A DNA stretch of 64,000 bases, taken from positions 186,001-250,000 of the forward strand of contig NZ_JAIFZS010000008.1 in assembly GCF_019710635.1 (NCBI RefSeq), read 5' to 3'. Source of the DNA: Mycolicibacterium xanthum (GTDB lineage Bacteria > Actinomycetota > Actinomycetes > Mycobacteriales > Mycobacteriaceae). Shown one piece after another: positions 9,617 to 18,376 of this stretch (position 1 is the first letter of the stretch; each line of letters starts with the position of its first letter). The notes under the pieces were generated by a model, which was not told the origin of the DNA, did no database searches, and saw only the letters and a program-made list of their open reading frames with translations. A program made the translations under genes and the position numbers.

Positions 9617-9904
9617 GTGGACAAGATCAGGAACAATTCGACGCGGCTGATCGCAGGCGCCTTTGCCGCCGCGGCCGTCGCCGTGCCCCTCTACGTGTCT
9701 CTGACCAGCACCGACGCCCAGGTTAACGCCGGTCCGCCGTGCCTGGCGTGGTTCGGCAACAAGGAGGACGGCAACTGCCTGTCCTACTCCAACGGCTCCG
9801 GTGTGACCATCGGCAGCCCGAACGTCGGGTTCGGTGACTACGGTTTCGGCTTCTACACCGGCCCGCTGCTGCCCGGCACCACCATCAGCCAGGAAATCGG
9901 CTAA
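9617..9904 (+). CDS. Small exported protein of unknown function
   Basis: 95 residues from a GTG preceded by a purine-rich stretch (gagctgggag). Residues 1-35 form a signal peptide (LIAGAFAAAAVAVPLYVSL). The mature part is short, Gly-rich and aromatic (GFGDYGFGFYTG), with two Cys (PPCLAW and GNCLSY) that could form a disulfide. It ends 3 bases before the convergent gene. I do not recognise a characterised family; related small secreted proteins occur in mycobacteria. Confidence 0.7.
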   Translation: MDKIRNNSTRLIAGAFAAAAVAVPLYVSLTSTDAQVNAGPPCLAWFGNKEDGNCLSYSNGSGVTIGSPNVGFGDYGFGFYTGPLLPGTTISQEIG

Positions 9905-9907
9905 CTC

Positions 9908-10207
9908 TCAGCTCTGCTCGCTCTTCGTCGACTCCGGCTCCATCACCTCGGTGCCGGTGTCGATCGGTGTCAGCTTGACCAGGGCCGGGTCGGGGGAGAC
10001 CCGTTCGGCGATCTTGCGCCGGCCCGCGTCGATGACGGCCTTGGCGGCCGGGCTGCCGGTGACGGCCCGGCAGGTTCCCGCGATCTGCTCGTAGCGCTGT
10101 CTGCCCGCCTTGGTTCCCATCACGTAGCCGACGGCCAGGACGGCGACATACCCGATCACAGGGTTCCTCCCAGGGGTGTCTGACGTGTCGATGTTGTCCC
10201 CGTCCAT
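9908..10207 (-). CDS. Small membrane-associated protein, YtxH-like
   Basis: 99 residues from the ATG at 10207. A short hydrophobic segment (PVIGYVAVLAVGYVMG) is followed by TKAGRQRYEQIAGTCRAV and an amphipathic helix, the pattern of small YtxH-like proteins. The position convergent with dnaG matches Rv2342 of M. tuberculosis. The first 16 residues are acidic and may not be native; a GTG at VIGYVAV would give a protein starting at the membrane segment. Confidence 0.7.
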   Translation of the reverse strand: MDGDNIDTSDTPGRNPVIGYVAVLAVGYVMGTKAGRQRYEQIAGTCRAVTGSPAAKAVIDAGRRKIAERVSPDPALVKLTPIDTGTEVMEPESTKSEQS

Positions 10208-10316
10208 CCTGCCTCACCGGTGCCGGTGCGCGCCCGGTCGGGATCGTATTGGCGAGTGCAACCAGACGTAGGCTAGAGTGCTCTCTGGCCCGCGGCGCAG
10301 ACCCGCGGGAGGGCAA

Positions 10317-10392
<76 letters not shown>

Positions 10393-10671
10393 CACCCGTT
10401 CAGCACCTCTGCTCCACCTCGAGACGGCCGTGTCCCGCACGGTTGGCCGCGTACGTCCCGGTGGGCTGCGGCACATCCCCACCCTGGTCATCGGGACCAC
10501 TGTGCCTTTCCCATGAACATGCTGCGGACGCGGCAAACCGGGGTTGCGTCCGGTTACGGTGAATTCATCCGACGTTGACCTCGGGAAGGACGCTCTGGTC
10601 CAAAGGGTTTCGTCCTGTCCCAGATTTCGGTTCAGCGCAGAACCGCATCGCCAGTGAATCGAGGAGGCGAA

Positions 10672-10908
10672 ATGCCGATGAAGCTCAGGATGATTGCCGC
10701 AATCGTCGGTGCCGCCGCGCTGTTGGGCGGGGTGGGCGTCGACGTCGCCCGGGCGGGCACCTACCCGAAGGACGGCACCTACCATGACGGTGGCACCGGA
10801 GCGACGGTTGAGCCGTCCCCGGATCCGACGACCCTTGCGACGGCGTCGTTCAGCCCGCAGGACCGCGCCAGGGTGGCCTGCGGTGCGGTGCCATGGGGCA
10901 CCTGCTAA
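10672..10908 (+). CDS. Small exported protein of unknown function
   Basis: 78 residues. The start at 10672 has a strong ribosome binding site (gaggaggcga). The signal peptide (MIAAIVGAAALLGGVGVDVARA) precedes a mature part of about 50 residues, Gly/Thr/Pro-rich (GTYPKDGTYHDGGTG) with two Cys near the end (VACGAVPWGTC). The 280 bases between tRNA-Asn and this gene show no other coding sequence; they probably hold its promoter. No family recognised. Confidence 0.65.
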   Translation: MPMKLRMIAAIVGAAALLGGVGVDVARAGTYPKDGTYHDGGTGATVEPSPDPTTLATASFSPQDRARVACGAVPWGTC

Positions 10909-10974
10909 AGGCGCTCGACGCAACGGAATTGGCTCTCGGACCGTTCGCCGGTGGGTAGCCGCTAACCTGTCGTC

Positions 10975-11442
10975 ATGCGAGTGACAGGTCTGTCGGTGGC
11001 GTTGGTGGCGTTGGTCACCCTGACCGCCTGTGGCTGGAGCCCACCGTCGGCGCCGCCCACCAGCACCGCCGACTGCGGTCCGGGCCCGGGCGCGGACGCG
11101 ATCGGCGCAGAGACCTCGATGCTGCCCGCGGGCTCCTGGCGGGAGATTTCGCGCGGGAACACCCCGGACTGTCAGCTCTACTGGGTGGTGGTCGCTTCGG
11201 GCACCGCGCCCGACAGCCCGCAGCAGGCGCTGTTCTTCGACGGTGCGGCGCCGGTCGGCTGGCCGACACCGGATCCGCGCACGTACATCACGGTGACGCC
11301 GCAGGGCGACCACAACGCCGTCGTTCAGTACCAGTGGCGCCAGGGCGAGGACCAGCCGTGCTGTCCGACCGGAATCGGGTCGGCGCGGGTCACCCTCGAG
11401 GACGGCAGGCTGACGGTGCTCGATCCGATCCCGGGGCCGTGA
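10975..11442 (+). CDS. LppP/LprE-family lipoprotein
   Basis: 155 residues. N-terminal lipoprotein signal with lipobox LTAC (Cys at residue 19). The mature domain has paired Cys residues, LYWVVVASGTAPDSPQQALFFDG and an NAVVQYQWRQ segment, as in the mycobacterial LppP/LprE lipoproteins. Members are anchored on the outer face of the cytoplasmic membrane; a molecular function is not established. It faces the acyl-CoA oxidase-like gene, with the stops adjacent. Confidence 0.75.
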   Translation: MRVTGLSVALVALVTLTACGWSPPSAPPTSTADCGPGPGADAIGAETSMLPAGSWREISRGNTPDCQLYWVVVASGTAPDSPQQALFFDGAAPVGWPTPDPRTYITVTPQGDHNAVVQYQWRQGEDQPCCPTGIGSARVTLEDGRLTVLDPIPGP

Positions 11443-11443
11443 G

Positions 11444-13366
11444 TCACTCGTCGGGGATGTTCTCCGGGTGCAGCATCTCGGCGTAGCGCAGCTGCTCGGG
11501 GATGCCGAACCCGTCGACGAGGGTTTCCGCGAGTGGCCGTAGCCGGCGGCAGCGGTCGTTGATACCGCGGGTGACCGCCTTCGCGCGCTCGGTCGACAGG
11601 AACCGGTGCTCGACGAACCAGGCCTTGTCCTGCTCGATCACCGACAACGCGTAGAGGTCGCACACCATGCCGAGGATCTGCCGGGTCTCCTCGTCTTCGC
11701 AGGAGTCGATGCCCGCCACGAACGCCTCCAGCACGATCCGGTCGATGTGCGCGCCGGCGGCGTGCAGCACGTGGTCCTGCACCGCGTTGAACGCGTCGAA
11801 CGCGCTCATCTCCTTGGACTTGCCCTGCAGCCGGCGCGCCACCGAGGCCAGCATGTACTCCTCCCGGTCCTCGAACATCTTCACCTGGGTGCCGCGGTTG
11901 AAGAGGCTGCCCTCTTCCTCGTTGTCCTGGCGGGTGTCCAGGATCGTCTGCATGATGGTCTGTGCCGCAGTGCGTTTCATCACCCGCTCGCCGGCGAAAT
12001 TCGCCGCGAAGCGCACCCATTCGACCGGGCTCATGCCCTTGATGTCGTCGGCGTAGGCGGTCAGCAGCTCCTTGGCGACCAACTGGGTCAACACGTGGTT
12101 GTCCCCCTCGAAGGTGGTGAACACGTCGGTGTCGGCCTTCAGTGCGATCAGCCGGTTCTCGGCGAGATAGCCTGCGCCGCCGCAGGCTTCGCGGGCCTCC
12201 TGGATGGCGTGGGTGGCATGCCAGGTGTTGGCCGCCTTCAGCCCGGCCGCCCGGGACTCCAGCTCACGCTGGTCCTCGGGGTCGGGATCGTCGGCGGTCT
12301 GCAGCTCGTGGCAGCGTGACACCAGCTCGTTCTGTGCGAACTGCAGTGCGTAGGACCGGGCGATGAGCGGAAGCAGCCGGCGCTGGTGGATCAGATAGTC
12401 CATCAGCAGCACCTCCTGTTCGTCGTCCGGGGCGGTGAACTGCCGGCGTTGCAGCGCATACCGGGTGGCGATGTCGAGGGCCACCCGGGCCGCCGCGCCG
12501 GCGCTGCCCCCGACGGTGACCCGTCCCCGGATGAGCGTGCCCAGCATCGTGAAGAACCGGCGGTTGGGGTTCTCGATCGGCGAGCTGTAGCTGCCGTCTG
12601 CTGCGACGTCGGCGTACTTGTTCAGCAGGTTCTCCCGCGGGACGCGCACATGGTCGAACTGGATGCGCCCGTTGTCCACGCCGGGCAGTCCGCCCTTGTA
12701 GTGACAGTCCGAGGTGGTCACGCCCGGCAGGTCGTTGCCGTCGTCGTCGCGGATCGGCACCACCAGGCAGTGCACCCCGTGGTTGACCCCGTCGGCGGTG
12801 ATCAGCTGAGCGAAAACCGCAGCCACCCGGGCGGTTTGGGCGGCTCCGCCGATGTAGTCCTTGCGCGCGGTGCGGGTCGGCGAGTCGATCACGAACTCCT
12901 CGGTGCCCGGATCGTAGGTGGCCGTGGTCTCCAGCGCCTGCACGTCGCTGCCGTGCCCGGTCTCGGTCATCGCGAAGCAGCCCAACAGGTCCAGGTCGAT
13001 GATCCGCCGCACATAGGCCTGGTGGTGGCGCTCGGTGCCGAGGTTCTCGACGGCGCCGCCGAACAACCCCCACTGCACGCCGGCCTTGACCATCAGCGAG
13101 AGGTCGCTCATCGCCAGCATCTCGATCTGGGTGATGGCGGCGCCGACGTCGCCGTTGCCGCCGTGTTCCTTCTTGAAACCGTCCTCGGCAGCACCGCGGG
13201 ACGCCATGATCTTCAGTTGCTCGCCGACCTTCGTGCGGGCGATGACGGTGTTGGGCGTGTAGTGCGGCCGGAAGACCTCGTCGGCGAGTTCGCGCCGCAT
13301 CCTGTTCTTCACGTCCCGGAACCGGCCGTCCAGCGAGTTGCGTAGATGCTCCGCGGTGGTGGTCAT
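11444..13366 (-). CDS. Acyl-CoA dehydrogenase/oxidase-family flavoprotein
   Basis: 640 residues from the ATG at 13366 (MTTTAEHLRNSLDGRF); the frame is open far upstream but without homology. Acyl-CoA dehydrogenase middle domain (GCFAMTETGHGSDVQALETTA, the FAD/substrate-binding segment), helical domains, and the acyl-CoA oxidase-type segment DVFTTFEGDNHVLTQLVAKELL with a C-terminal ACOX domain. It would catalyse the first, FAD-dependent step of beta-oxidation of a CoA ester; whether electrons go to ETF or O2 cannot be told from sequence. Divergent from the VIT gene. Confidence 0.85.
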   Translation of the reverse strand: MTTTAEHLRNSLDGRFRDVKNRMRRELADEVFRPHYTPNTVIARTKVGEQLKIMASRGAAEDGFKKEHGGNGDVGAAITQIEMLAMSDLSLMVKAGVQWGLFGGAVENLGTERHHQAYVRRIIDLDLLGCFAMTETGHGSDVQALETTATYDPGTEEFVIDSPTRTARKDYIGGAAQTARVAAVFAQLITADGVNHGVHCLVVPIRDDDGNDLPGVTTSDCHYKGGLPGVDNGRIQFDHVRVPRENLLNKYADVAADGSYSSPIENPNRRFFTMLGTLIRGRVTVGGSAGAAARVALDIATRYALQRRQFTAPDDEQEVLLMDYLIHQRRLLPLIARSYALQFAQNELVSRCHELQTADDPDPEDQRELESRAAGLKAANTWHATHAIQEAREACGGAGYLAENRLIALKADTDVFTTFEGDNHVLTQLVAKELLTAYADDIKGMSPVEWVRFAANFAGERVMKRTAAQTIMQTILDTRQDNEEEGSLFNRGTQVKMFEDREEYMLASVARRLQGKSKEMSAFDAFNAVQDHVLHAAGAHIDRIVLEAFVAGIDSCEDEETRQILGMVCDLYALSVIEQDKAWFVEHRFLSTERAKAVTRGINDRCRRLRPLAETLVDGFGIPEQLRYAEMLHPENIPDE

Positions 13367-13468
13367 ATCTCGAAGGTAGCCCTGTGGGCGCTTCGGCAAA
13401 CCATGATGTGGCGAACCCAGGTCATCCTGAGTTCGCGGTGGCCGACGCGCTGGCGTTGAATCGTTCCC

Positions 13469-14203
13469 ATGACAGATCCAGTGGACGACCCCGTGTCGCC
13501 GACCGGCACGCCGCACATCGCCGACCACACGCACGCCGACGTGAGCGGCGGGTGGCTGCGCGCTGCGACGTTCGGCGCGATGGACGGTCTGGTCAGCAAC
13601 ACCGCGCTGATCGCGGGTGTGGCGGCCAGCGCCAGCGCGCACACCGTCGTCATCAGCGGCGTGGCCGGACTGCTCGCAGGCGCGTTCTCGATGGCGCTGG
13701 GGGAGTACACGTCGGTCATGACGGCCAACGAGCAGATCGACTCCGAGGTGCGGGTGGAACGCTCGGCGTTCGAGACAGATCCGCAGGCCGAGCGGGCCGA
13801 GCTGGTCGCGATCCTGACCAATATGGGGATGTCACCGGAGACCGCGGCGAAGGCGACCGACGAGATCCACCGCGACGAGAAGAAGGCGCTGAACTTCCAC
13901 ATGGTCCAGGAGCTGGGCGTGGACCCGTGGGAGAAGCCGTCTCCGTGGGTGGCGGCGGGTTCGTCGTTCGTGCTGTTCGCCATCGGCGCGATCATCCCGC
14001 TGATCCCGTATCTGCTGGGCTACGAGTCGCTGTGGGTCGGGCTGGTGTTCGGCGGGGTGGGGCTGATGATCGCCGGGGCCGCGGCGGCGACCTTCACCCG
14101 CCAGCACAAGGTGTGGTCGGCGTTGCGGCAGTTGCTGTTCGGCACGGTGGCGATCGCGGCGACCTATCTGGTCGGCCTCCTGGTGGGGGTCGCGGTCACC
14201 TGA
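13469..14203 (+). CDS. VIT1/CCC1-family iron/manganese transporter
   Basis: 244 residues. An N-terminal His-containing segment (HIADHTHADVSGG), TM1 with the family motif FGAMDGLVSNTALIAGV, TM2 ending SMALGEYTSV, a Glu-rich cytoplasmic metal-binding insert at about 95-155 (ERAELVAILTNMG), and three C-terminal TM segments. VIT-family proteins move Fe2+ or Mn2+ out of the cytoplasm. The upstream 100 bases are shared with the divergent acyl-CoA oxidase-like gene. Confidence 0.85.
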   Translation: MTDPVDDPVSPTGTPHIADHTHADVSGGWLRAATFGAMDGLVSNTALIAGVAASASAHTVVISGVAGLLAGAFSMALGEYTSVMTANEQIDSEVRVERSAFETDPQAERAELVAILTNMGMSPETAAKATDEIHRDEKKALNFHMVQELGVDPWEKPSPWVAAGSSFVLFAIGAIIPLIPYLLGYESLWVGLVFGGVGLMIAGAAAATFTRQHKVWSALRQLLFGTVAIAATYLVGLLVGVAVT

Positions 14204-14207
14204 TTCC

Positions 14208-14348
14208 TCAGCTGTCGCTGCCCAGGGTCACCGCACGGGCCCGATCGGTCAGCTCGTCGAGTGCCGGCTCGTCATCGACGACGACGGCACCACGCATGGT
14301 GCGAACGCCTGGCCCGCCAACGAGCGAGACCGCCGCATCTATCTTCAC
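14208..14348 (-). CDS. Possible small ORF or C-terminal gene remnant
   Basis: 46 codons from a GTG, reading VKIDAAVSLVGGPGVRTM and ending RARAVTLGSDS. It lies in the only gap between the VIT gene and the ribbon-helix-helix gene and converges on VIT with 4 bases between stops. Codon use is typical of the genome and the peptide looks protein-like, but there is no clear ribosome binding site. It may be the tail of a deleted gene. Confidence 0.3.
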   Translation of the reverse strand: MKIDAAVSLVGGPGVRTMRGAVVVDDEPALDELTDRARAVTLGSDS

Positions 14349-14359
14349 TGAGGTATGAC

Positions 14360-14914
14360 ATGACCACCAAGAACGACCAAAACCTCGCCGACCTCCTGGC
14401 CGAGGAGGGCGACGCTGTCGAAGCCGACCCCAACGCCCCCATCACCACCTCGACAGTGACTCGCGGCAACGGCCGCAGCAAGACACTGCAGATCCGGCTC
14501 AACCCCGAGGAACTCGAGGAGTTGGAACGCATCGCCGCCGCCCGCGGCCTGCCCACCCCGACAGTCGCGAGAGAGGCGATTCTGCGGCTCACCCGCCCCG
14601 CCGAGGCCCGCTCGGCGGTCGCCGCGGAGCTTGTCGACGGCTTCAGCCGCTACCGCGACACCGTGCAAACCGTGATCGCGGTGTCCAGCGACGACCGGCT
14701 CGCCCAGTTCAAGCCCGACATCTCCGCTCCGTCCCCATTGGGCGTGGTCGTGGAACTCCGCAGAGTCATGGAAGAACAAATCGCAAAGCTCAACACGTTC
14801 ATCCACGGATACCGCGGCAACATCGGAGCTCTCGCACCCGACGAGGTGGTGGCTGGCAAGGTGGACATCGCGCCCGGCCCAGAAGGCCACGGCGCCAAGC
14901 GCGCGGAGAAGTAG
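14360..14914 (+). CDS. Ribbon-helix-helix DNA-binding protein
   Basis: 184 residues. After a 50-residue acidic N-terminus, a ribbon-helix-helix motif is seen: the strand SKTLQIRLNPEE, helix ELEELERIAAARG, then TPTVAREAILRL. The long C-terminal part (SRYRDTVQTVIAVSSD, VVVELRRVMEEQIAKLNTF) is helical. RHH proteins act as repressors, often as antitoxins, but no toxin gene is adjacent. The gene is alone between VIT and MarR. Confidence 0.7.
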   Translation: MTTKNDQNLADLLAEEGDAVEADPNAPITTSTVTRGNGRSKTLQIRLNPEELEELERIAAARGLPTPTVAREAILRLTRPAEARSAVAAELVDGFSRYRDTVQTVIAVSSDDRLAQFKPDISAPSPLGVVVELRRVMEEQIAKLNTFIHGYRGNIGALAPDEVVAGKVDIAPGPEGHGAKRAEK

Positions 14915-14936
14915 GCCATGGGGCGAACGGGCGATC

Positions 14937-15377
14937 TCAGCGGCGGGTCGGAACCGGGGCGCCGGCGTCCCGCAGCAACCGGCGCATCACTTCGACGGCA
15001 TCGGCCAGACACTCGCGGTCGGCCTGGGTGAGCCGCTCGAGGTACGGGTCGAACACCGCCCCGCGGTCCGCGCGGGCCTGCCGCAGCGCGGCCACCCCCT
15101 CGGGGGTGATCCGGATCAGCACCGCGCGGGCGTCGCCCGGGTCGGCGGTGCGGGTAACCAGTCCCGCGTCCTCGAGCCGGCGGACCTGGGTGGTCATCGT
15201 CGGCTGGCTGCAGTGGTCCAGCGCGGCGAGATCGGAGATCCGTGCCTCGCCCTGGTCCTCGATGGTGGACAGCAGGCGGGCCTGCGCGAACGGGATCGGC
15301 ATCCGGACGCGCTGGTTGGCCAGCCGGTTGATCCGGGAAACCACCGAGAGCAGATCCGCGCCGAGGGTCTGGGACAT
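14937..15377 (-). CDS. MarR-family transcriptional regulator (Rv2327-like)
   Basis: 146 residues from the ATG at 15377 (MSQTLGADLLSVVSRINRLANQR); an in-frame ATG at 15392 adds MQSWG. Winged helix: RISDLAALDHCSQPTMTTQVRRLEDAGLV (recognition helix) and the wing RTADPGDARAVLIRITPEG. Divergent from the ECF transporter gene, the same arrangement as Rv2327/Rv2326c, so the transporter is the likely target. A perfect inverted repeat lies just upstream of the start. Confidence 0.88.
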   Translation of the reverse strand: MSQTLGADLLSVVSRINRLANQRVRMPIPFAQARLLSTIEDQGEARISDLAALDHCSQPTMTTQVRRLEDAGLVTRTADPGDARAVLIRITPEGVAALRQARADRGAVFDPYLERLTQADRECLADAVEVMRRLLRDAGAPVPTRR

Positions 15378-15387
15378 GCCCCATGAT

Positions 15388-15406
15388 TGCATAGGTTTAC
15401 TATGCA
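15388..15406. promoter_or_regulatory. MarR operator candidate, perfect 7-5-7 inverted repeat
   Basis: TGCATAG-GTTTA-CTATGCA is a perfect dyad in the divergent region between the MarR gene and the ECF transporter gene, 11 bases upstream of the preferred MarR start (and overlapping the alternative ATG at 15392). MarR dimers typically bind dyads of this size. The location suits control of both divergent promoters. Confidence 0.65.
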
Positions 15407-15481
15407 TACCAAACTGCGCCGGCGTGCCGCTGACAGCCCCGGCGTCGCGGCGGACGGGGTGCCGACTGGCAGAATCGTGGG

Positions 15482-17524
15482 ATGACCTCGCCCGGCCCGG
15501 AGAGCGCGCCTCAACGGACGGGTTCGCTTCAACCGGTCGAGCTCGCCCAGGCCGCCGTGATGGCCGCACTGTGCGCCGCGATCGCCATCATCGCCGTGGT
15601 GGTGCCGTTCGCGGCGGGTCTGTCGCTGCTGGGCACGGTGCCGATGGGGCTGTTGGCCTACCGCTACCGGCTGCGGGTGCTCGTCGCCGCGACCGTGGCC
15701 GGCGGCCTGATCGCGTTCCTGATCGCCGGCATGGGCGGCTTCATGACGGTGGTCAACTGCGCCTACATCGGCGGTCTGACCGGCATCGTCAAGCGGCGCG
15801 GCCGCGGCACCCCCACGGTCGTCGCCGCCGCGCTGGTGGCGGGTGCGTTGTTCGGTCTGGCCACCGTGGCGGCGCTGGCCGTGCTGGTGCGGCTGCGGCA
15901 CCTGTTGTTCGAGTCGGTCACCGCCAACATCACCGGCCTGGCCGCGATGATCGCCCGCATCCCGGGCATGGAAGGTGCCGCCGAGCGGCTGAAACACGGC
16001 TTCGCCGCCGCGCTGGACTACTGGCCGCTGCTGTTCTTCGGCGCGGGCGTGCTGTCCATCACCTGGGTCAGCCTGGTCGGCTGGTGGGCGCTGTCGAAGG
16101 TGTTGGCCCGCCTGCTCGGTGTCCGCGACGTGCACAAGCTGGATACGTCCCCGGAGACGGGCCCGATCGCACCGGTTCCGCTGCAGCTCCACGATGTCCG
16201 GTTCCGCTACCCGGGGTCGACGCACGATGCGCTGGGCCCGGTGACGTTGTCGGTGCAGCCCGCCGAACACCTGGCGGTGACCGGCGCCAACGGTTCGGGC
16301 AAGACCACGCTGATGCTGGTGTTGGCCGGGCGCGAGCCGACGTCGGGGACCGTGCAGCGGCCCGGCGCCGTCGGGTTGGGCGCGCTGGGTGGTACAGCCG
16401 TGGTCATGCAGCATCCGGAGAGCCAGGTGCTGGGCACCCGGGTGGCCGACGACGTGGTGTGGGGCCTGCCGCCGGGCGCGTCCACCGACGTCGACCGGCT
16501 GCTGGCCGAGGTGGGCCTCGACGGGCTGGCCGAACGGGACACCGGGGGCCTGTCCGGCGGGGAACTGCAGCGCCTGGCGGTGGCCGCTGCACTGGCCCGC
16601 GAACCGTCGCTGTTGATCGCCGACGAGGTCACCAGCATGGTCGACCAGGCCGGCCGCGACGCGTTGATGTCGGTGCTGTCCGGCCTGACCCGCCATCACC
16701 GCACCGCGCTGGTGCACATCACCCACTACAACACCGAGGCCGACGCCGCCGACCGCACGGTGAATCTCACCGGCCGCGGCACCGCCAACACCGACATGGT
16801 GGAGAAGGCCACCGCGCCGACGGCGACGGGAACCGTCGAACAGCCGCAGGGGGCGCCGGTGCTGGAGCTCAACGGTGTCGGCCACGAATACGCCACCGGT
16901 ACGCCCTGGGCCAAGACGGCGCTGCGTGACATCGACTTCGCCGTGCACGAGGGCGACGGCGTGCTGATCCACGGGCTCAACGGGTCGGGCAAGTCGACGC
17001 TGGCCTGGATCATGGCCGGGCTGACCGTCCCGACCGTCGGCAGCTGTCTGCTCGACGGCGCCCCGGTCTCGGATCAGGTTGGTGCGGTGGCGATCTCGTT
17101 CCAGGCCGCGCGACTGCAGCTGATGCGCAGCCACGTGGCACTGGAGATCGCCTCGTCGGCGGGGTTCTCGATCTACGACCAGGCCAAGGTCACCGAAGCG
17201 CTCAACACCGTGGGCCTCGATCCGACGCTGGCCGCCCGGCGCATCGACCAGCTCAGCGGCGGCCAGATGCGCCGCGTCGTGCTGGCCGGGCTGCTGGCCC
17301 GATCGCCGCGCGCGCTGATTCTCGACGAACCGCTGGCCGGGCTGGACGCCGCGTCGGCGCGGGGGCTGGTGCGGCTGCTGGTGGACCTGCGCCGCCGCGA
17401 GCGGCTGACCGTCGTGGTGATCTCGCACGACTTCGCGGGCCTGGAAGAACTGTGTCCGCGCATCCTGCACCTCGAGGACGGCGTGCTGGCGACGGCGCCG
17501 ACCGCCGCCGGGGGCATGTCGTGA
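15482..17524 (+). CDS. Fused ECF transporter: membrane S-like domain plus two ATPase domains
   Basis: 680 residues. Residues 15-225 hold about six hydrophobic segments, an S-component-like domain with the YRYRLRVL loop. Two ABC ATPase domains follow: Walker [10 protein letters not shown] (about 268) with signature LSGGELQR (about 357), and Walker [10 protein letters not shown] (about 497) with signature LSGGQMRR (about 590) and Walker [13 protein letters not shown]. In ECF transporters the S unit binds a vitamin or metal and the two ATPases plus EcfT drive uptake. Same design as M. tuberculosis Rv2326c; the substrate is not known. It overlaps EcfT by 4 bases. Confidence 0.9.
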   Translation: MTSPGPESAPQRTGSLQPVELAQAAVMAALCAAIAIIAVVVPFAAGLSLLGTVPMGLLAYRYRLRVLVAATVAGGLIAFLIAGMGGFMTVVNCAYIGGLTGIVKRRGRGTPTVVAAALVAGALFGLATVAALAVLVRLRHLLFESVTANITGLAAMIARIPGMEGAAERLKHGFAAALDYWPLLFFGAGVLSITWVSLVGWWALSKVLARLLGVRDVHKLDTSPETGPIAPVPLQLHDVRFRYPGSTHDALGPVTLSVQPAEHLAVTGANGSGKTTLMLVLAGREPTSGTVQRPGAVGLGALGGTAVVMQHPESQVLGTRVADDVVWGLPPGASTDVDRLLAEVGLDGLAERDTGGLSGGELQRLAVAAALAREPSLLIADEVTSMVDQAGRDALMSVLSGLTRHHRTALVHITHYNTEADAADRTVNLTGRGTANTDMVEKATAPTATGTVEQPQGAPVLELNGVGHEYATGTPWAKTALRDIDFAVHEGDGVLIHGLNGSGKSTLAWIMAGLTVPTVGSCLLDGAPVSDQVGAVAISFQAARLQLMRSHVALEIASSAGFSIYDQAKVTEALNTVGLDPTLAARRIDQLSGGQMRRVVLAGLLARSPRALILDEPLAGLDAASARGLVRLLVDLRRRERLTVVVISHDFAGLEELCPRILHLEDGVLATAPTAAGGMS

Positions 17525-18348
17525 CCGCCGCGCGCAGGCAGCGCCGGCAGGTGGTGCTGCTGCGGCCGGTGCCCGGGCGCACCGTGATCCACCAGCTCTG
17601 GGCCGGATCCAAGCTCGCGATCGTGGCCGGGATCGGCGTGCTGCTGACGTTCTATCCGGGCTGGGTGCCGATCGGCGCGGTGGCCCTGCTGGTGACGGTG
17701 GCCGCGGGGCTGGCCCACATCCCGCGCGGCGTGCTGCCCGGCATCCCGCGCTGGCTGTGGCTGCTGCTCCTGCTCGGCGCGGTGACGGCCGCCTTCGCCG
17801 GCGGCAGCCCGGTGATCGCGATCGGCTCGGCCGAGGTCGGCCTGGGTGGCCTGCTGAACTTCCTGCGCATCACCGCGCTGTCGATCGTGCTGCTCGGGCT
17901 CGGCGCGATGGTGTCGTGGACCACCAACGTCGCCGAGGTGGCGCCCGCGGTGGCGACGCTGGGCCGGCCACTGCGCCTGCTGCGGGTTCCCGTCGACGAT
18001 TGGGCGGTCGCGCTTGCGTTGGCGCTGAGGGCATTCCCGATGCTGATCGACGAGTTCCGGGTGCTCTACGCGGCACGACGGTTACGCCCCGCCGACGCCG
18101 ACCGGAGCCGACGGCGCTGGGCGGTGGAGTTGATCGACCTGCTGGCCGCCGCGATCACCGTGGCGCTGCGCCGCGCCGACGAGATGGGCGACGCGATAAC
18201 CGCCCGCGGCGGTGCCGGGCAGATCTCGGCCCTTCCGTCCCGGCCCCGCCGGCGCGACTGGGTGGCGCTCGCGGTCGTCATCGCCGTGTGCGGCACCGCA
18301 CTGGCGCTCGAGCTGACCATCCTGGGCACCAGCGGCATGCGCCGCTGA
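17521..18348 (+). CDS. ECF transporter transmembrane coupling protein EcfT
   Basis: 275 residues from the GTG at 17521 that overlaps the previous stop (GTGA). Five or so membrane segments and the EcfT coupling-helix region [24 protein letters not shown] and [17 protein letters not shown], which carries the ARR/ARG motifs that contact the ATPases. With the upstream fusion it makes a complete transporter from only two genes. Counterpart of Rv2325c. Confidence 0.9.
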   Translation: MTAARRQRRQVVLLRPVPGRTVIHQLWAGSKLAIVAGIGVLLTFYPGWVPIGAVALLVTVAAGLAHIPRGVLPGIPRWLWLLLLLGAVTAAFAGGSPVIAIGSAEVGLGGLLNFLRITALSIVLLGLGAMVSWTTNVAEVAPAVATLGRPLRLLRVPVDDWAVALALALRAFPMLIDEFRVLYAARRLRPADADRSRRRWAVELIDLLAAAITVALRRADEMGDAITARGGAGQISALPSRPRRRDWVALAVVIAVCGTALALELTILGTSGMRR

Positions 18349-18376
18349 GACCGGCGCCAGCCGTTACGGTGGAACG

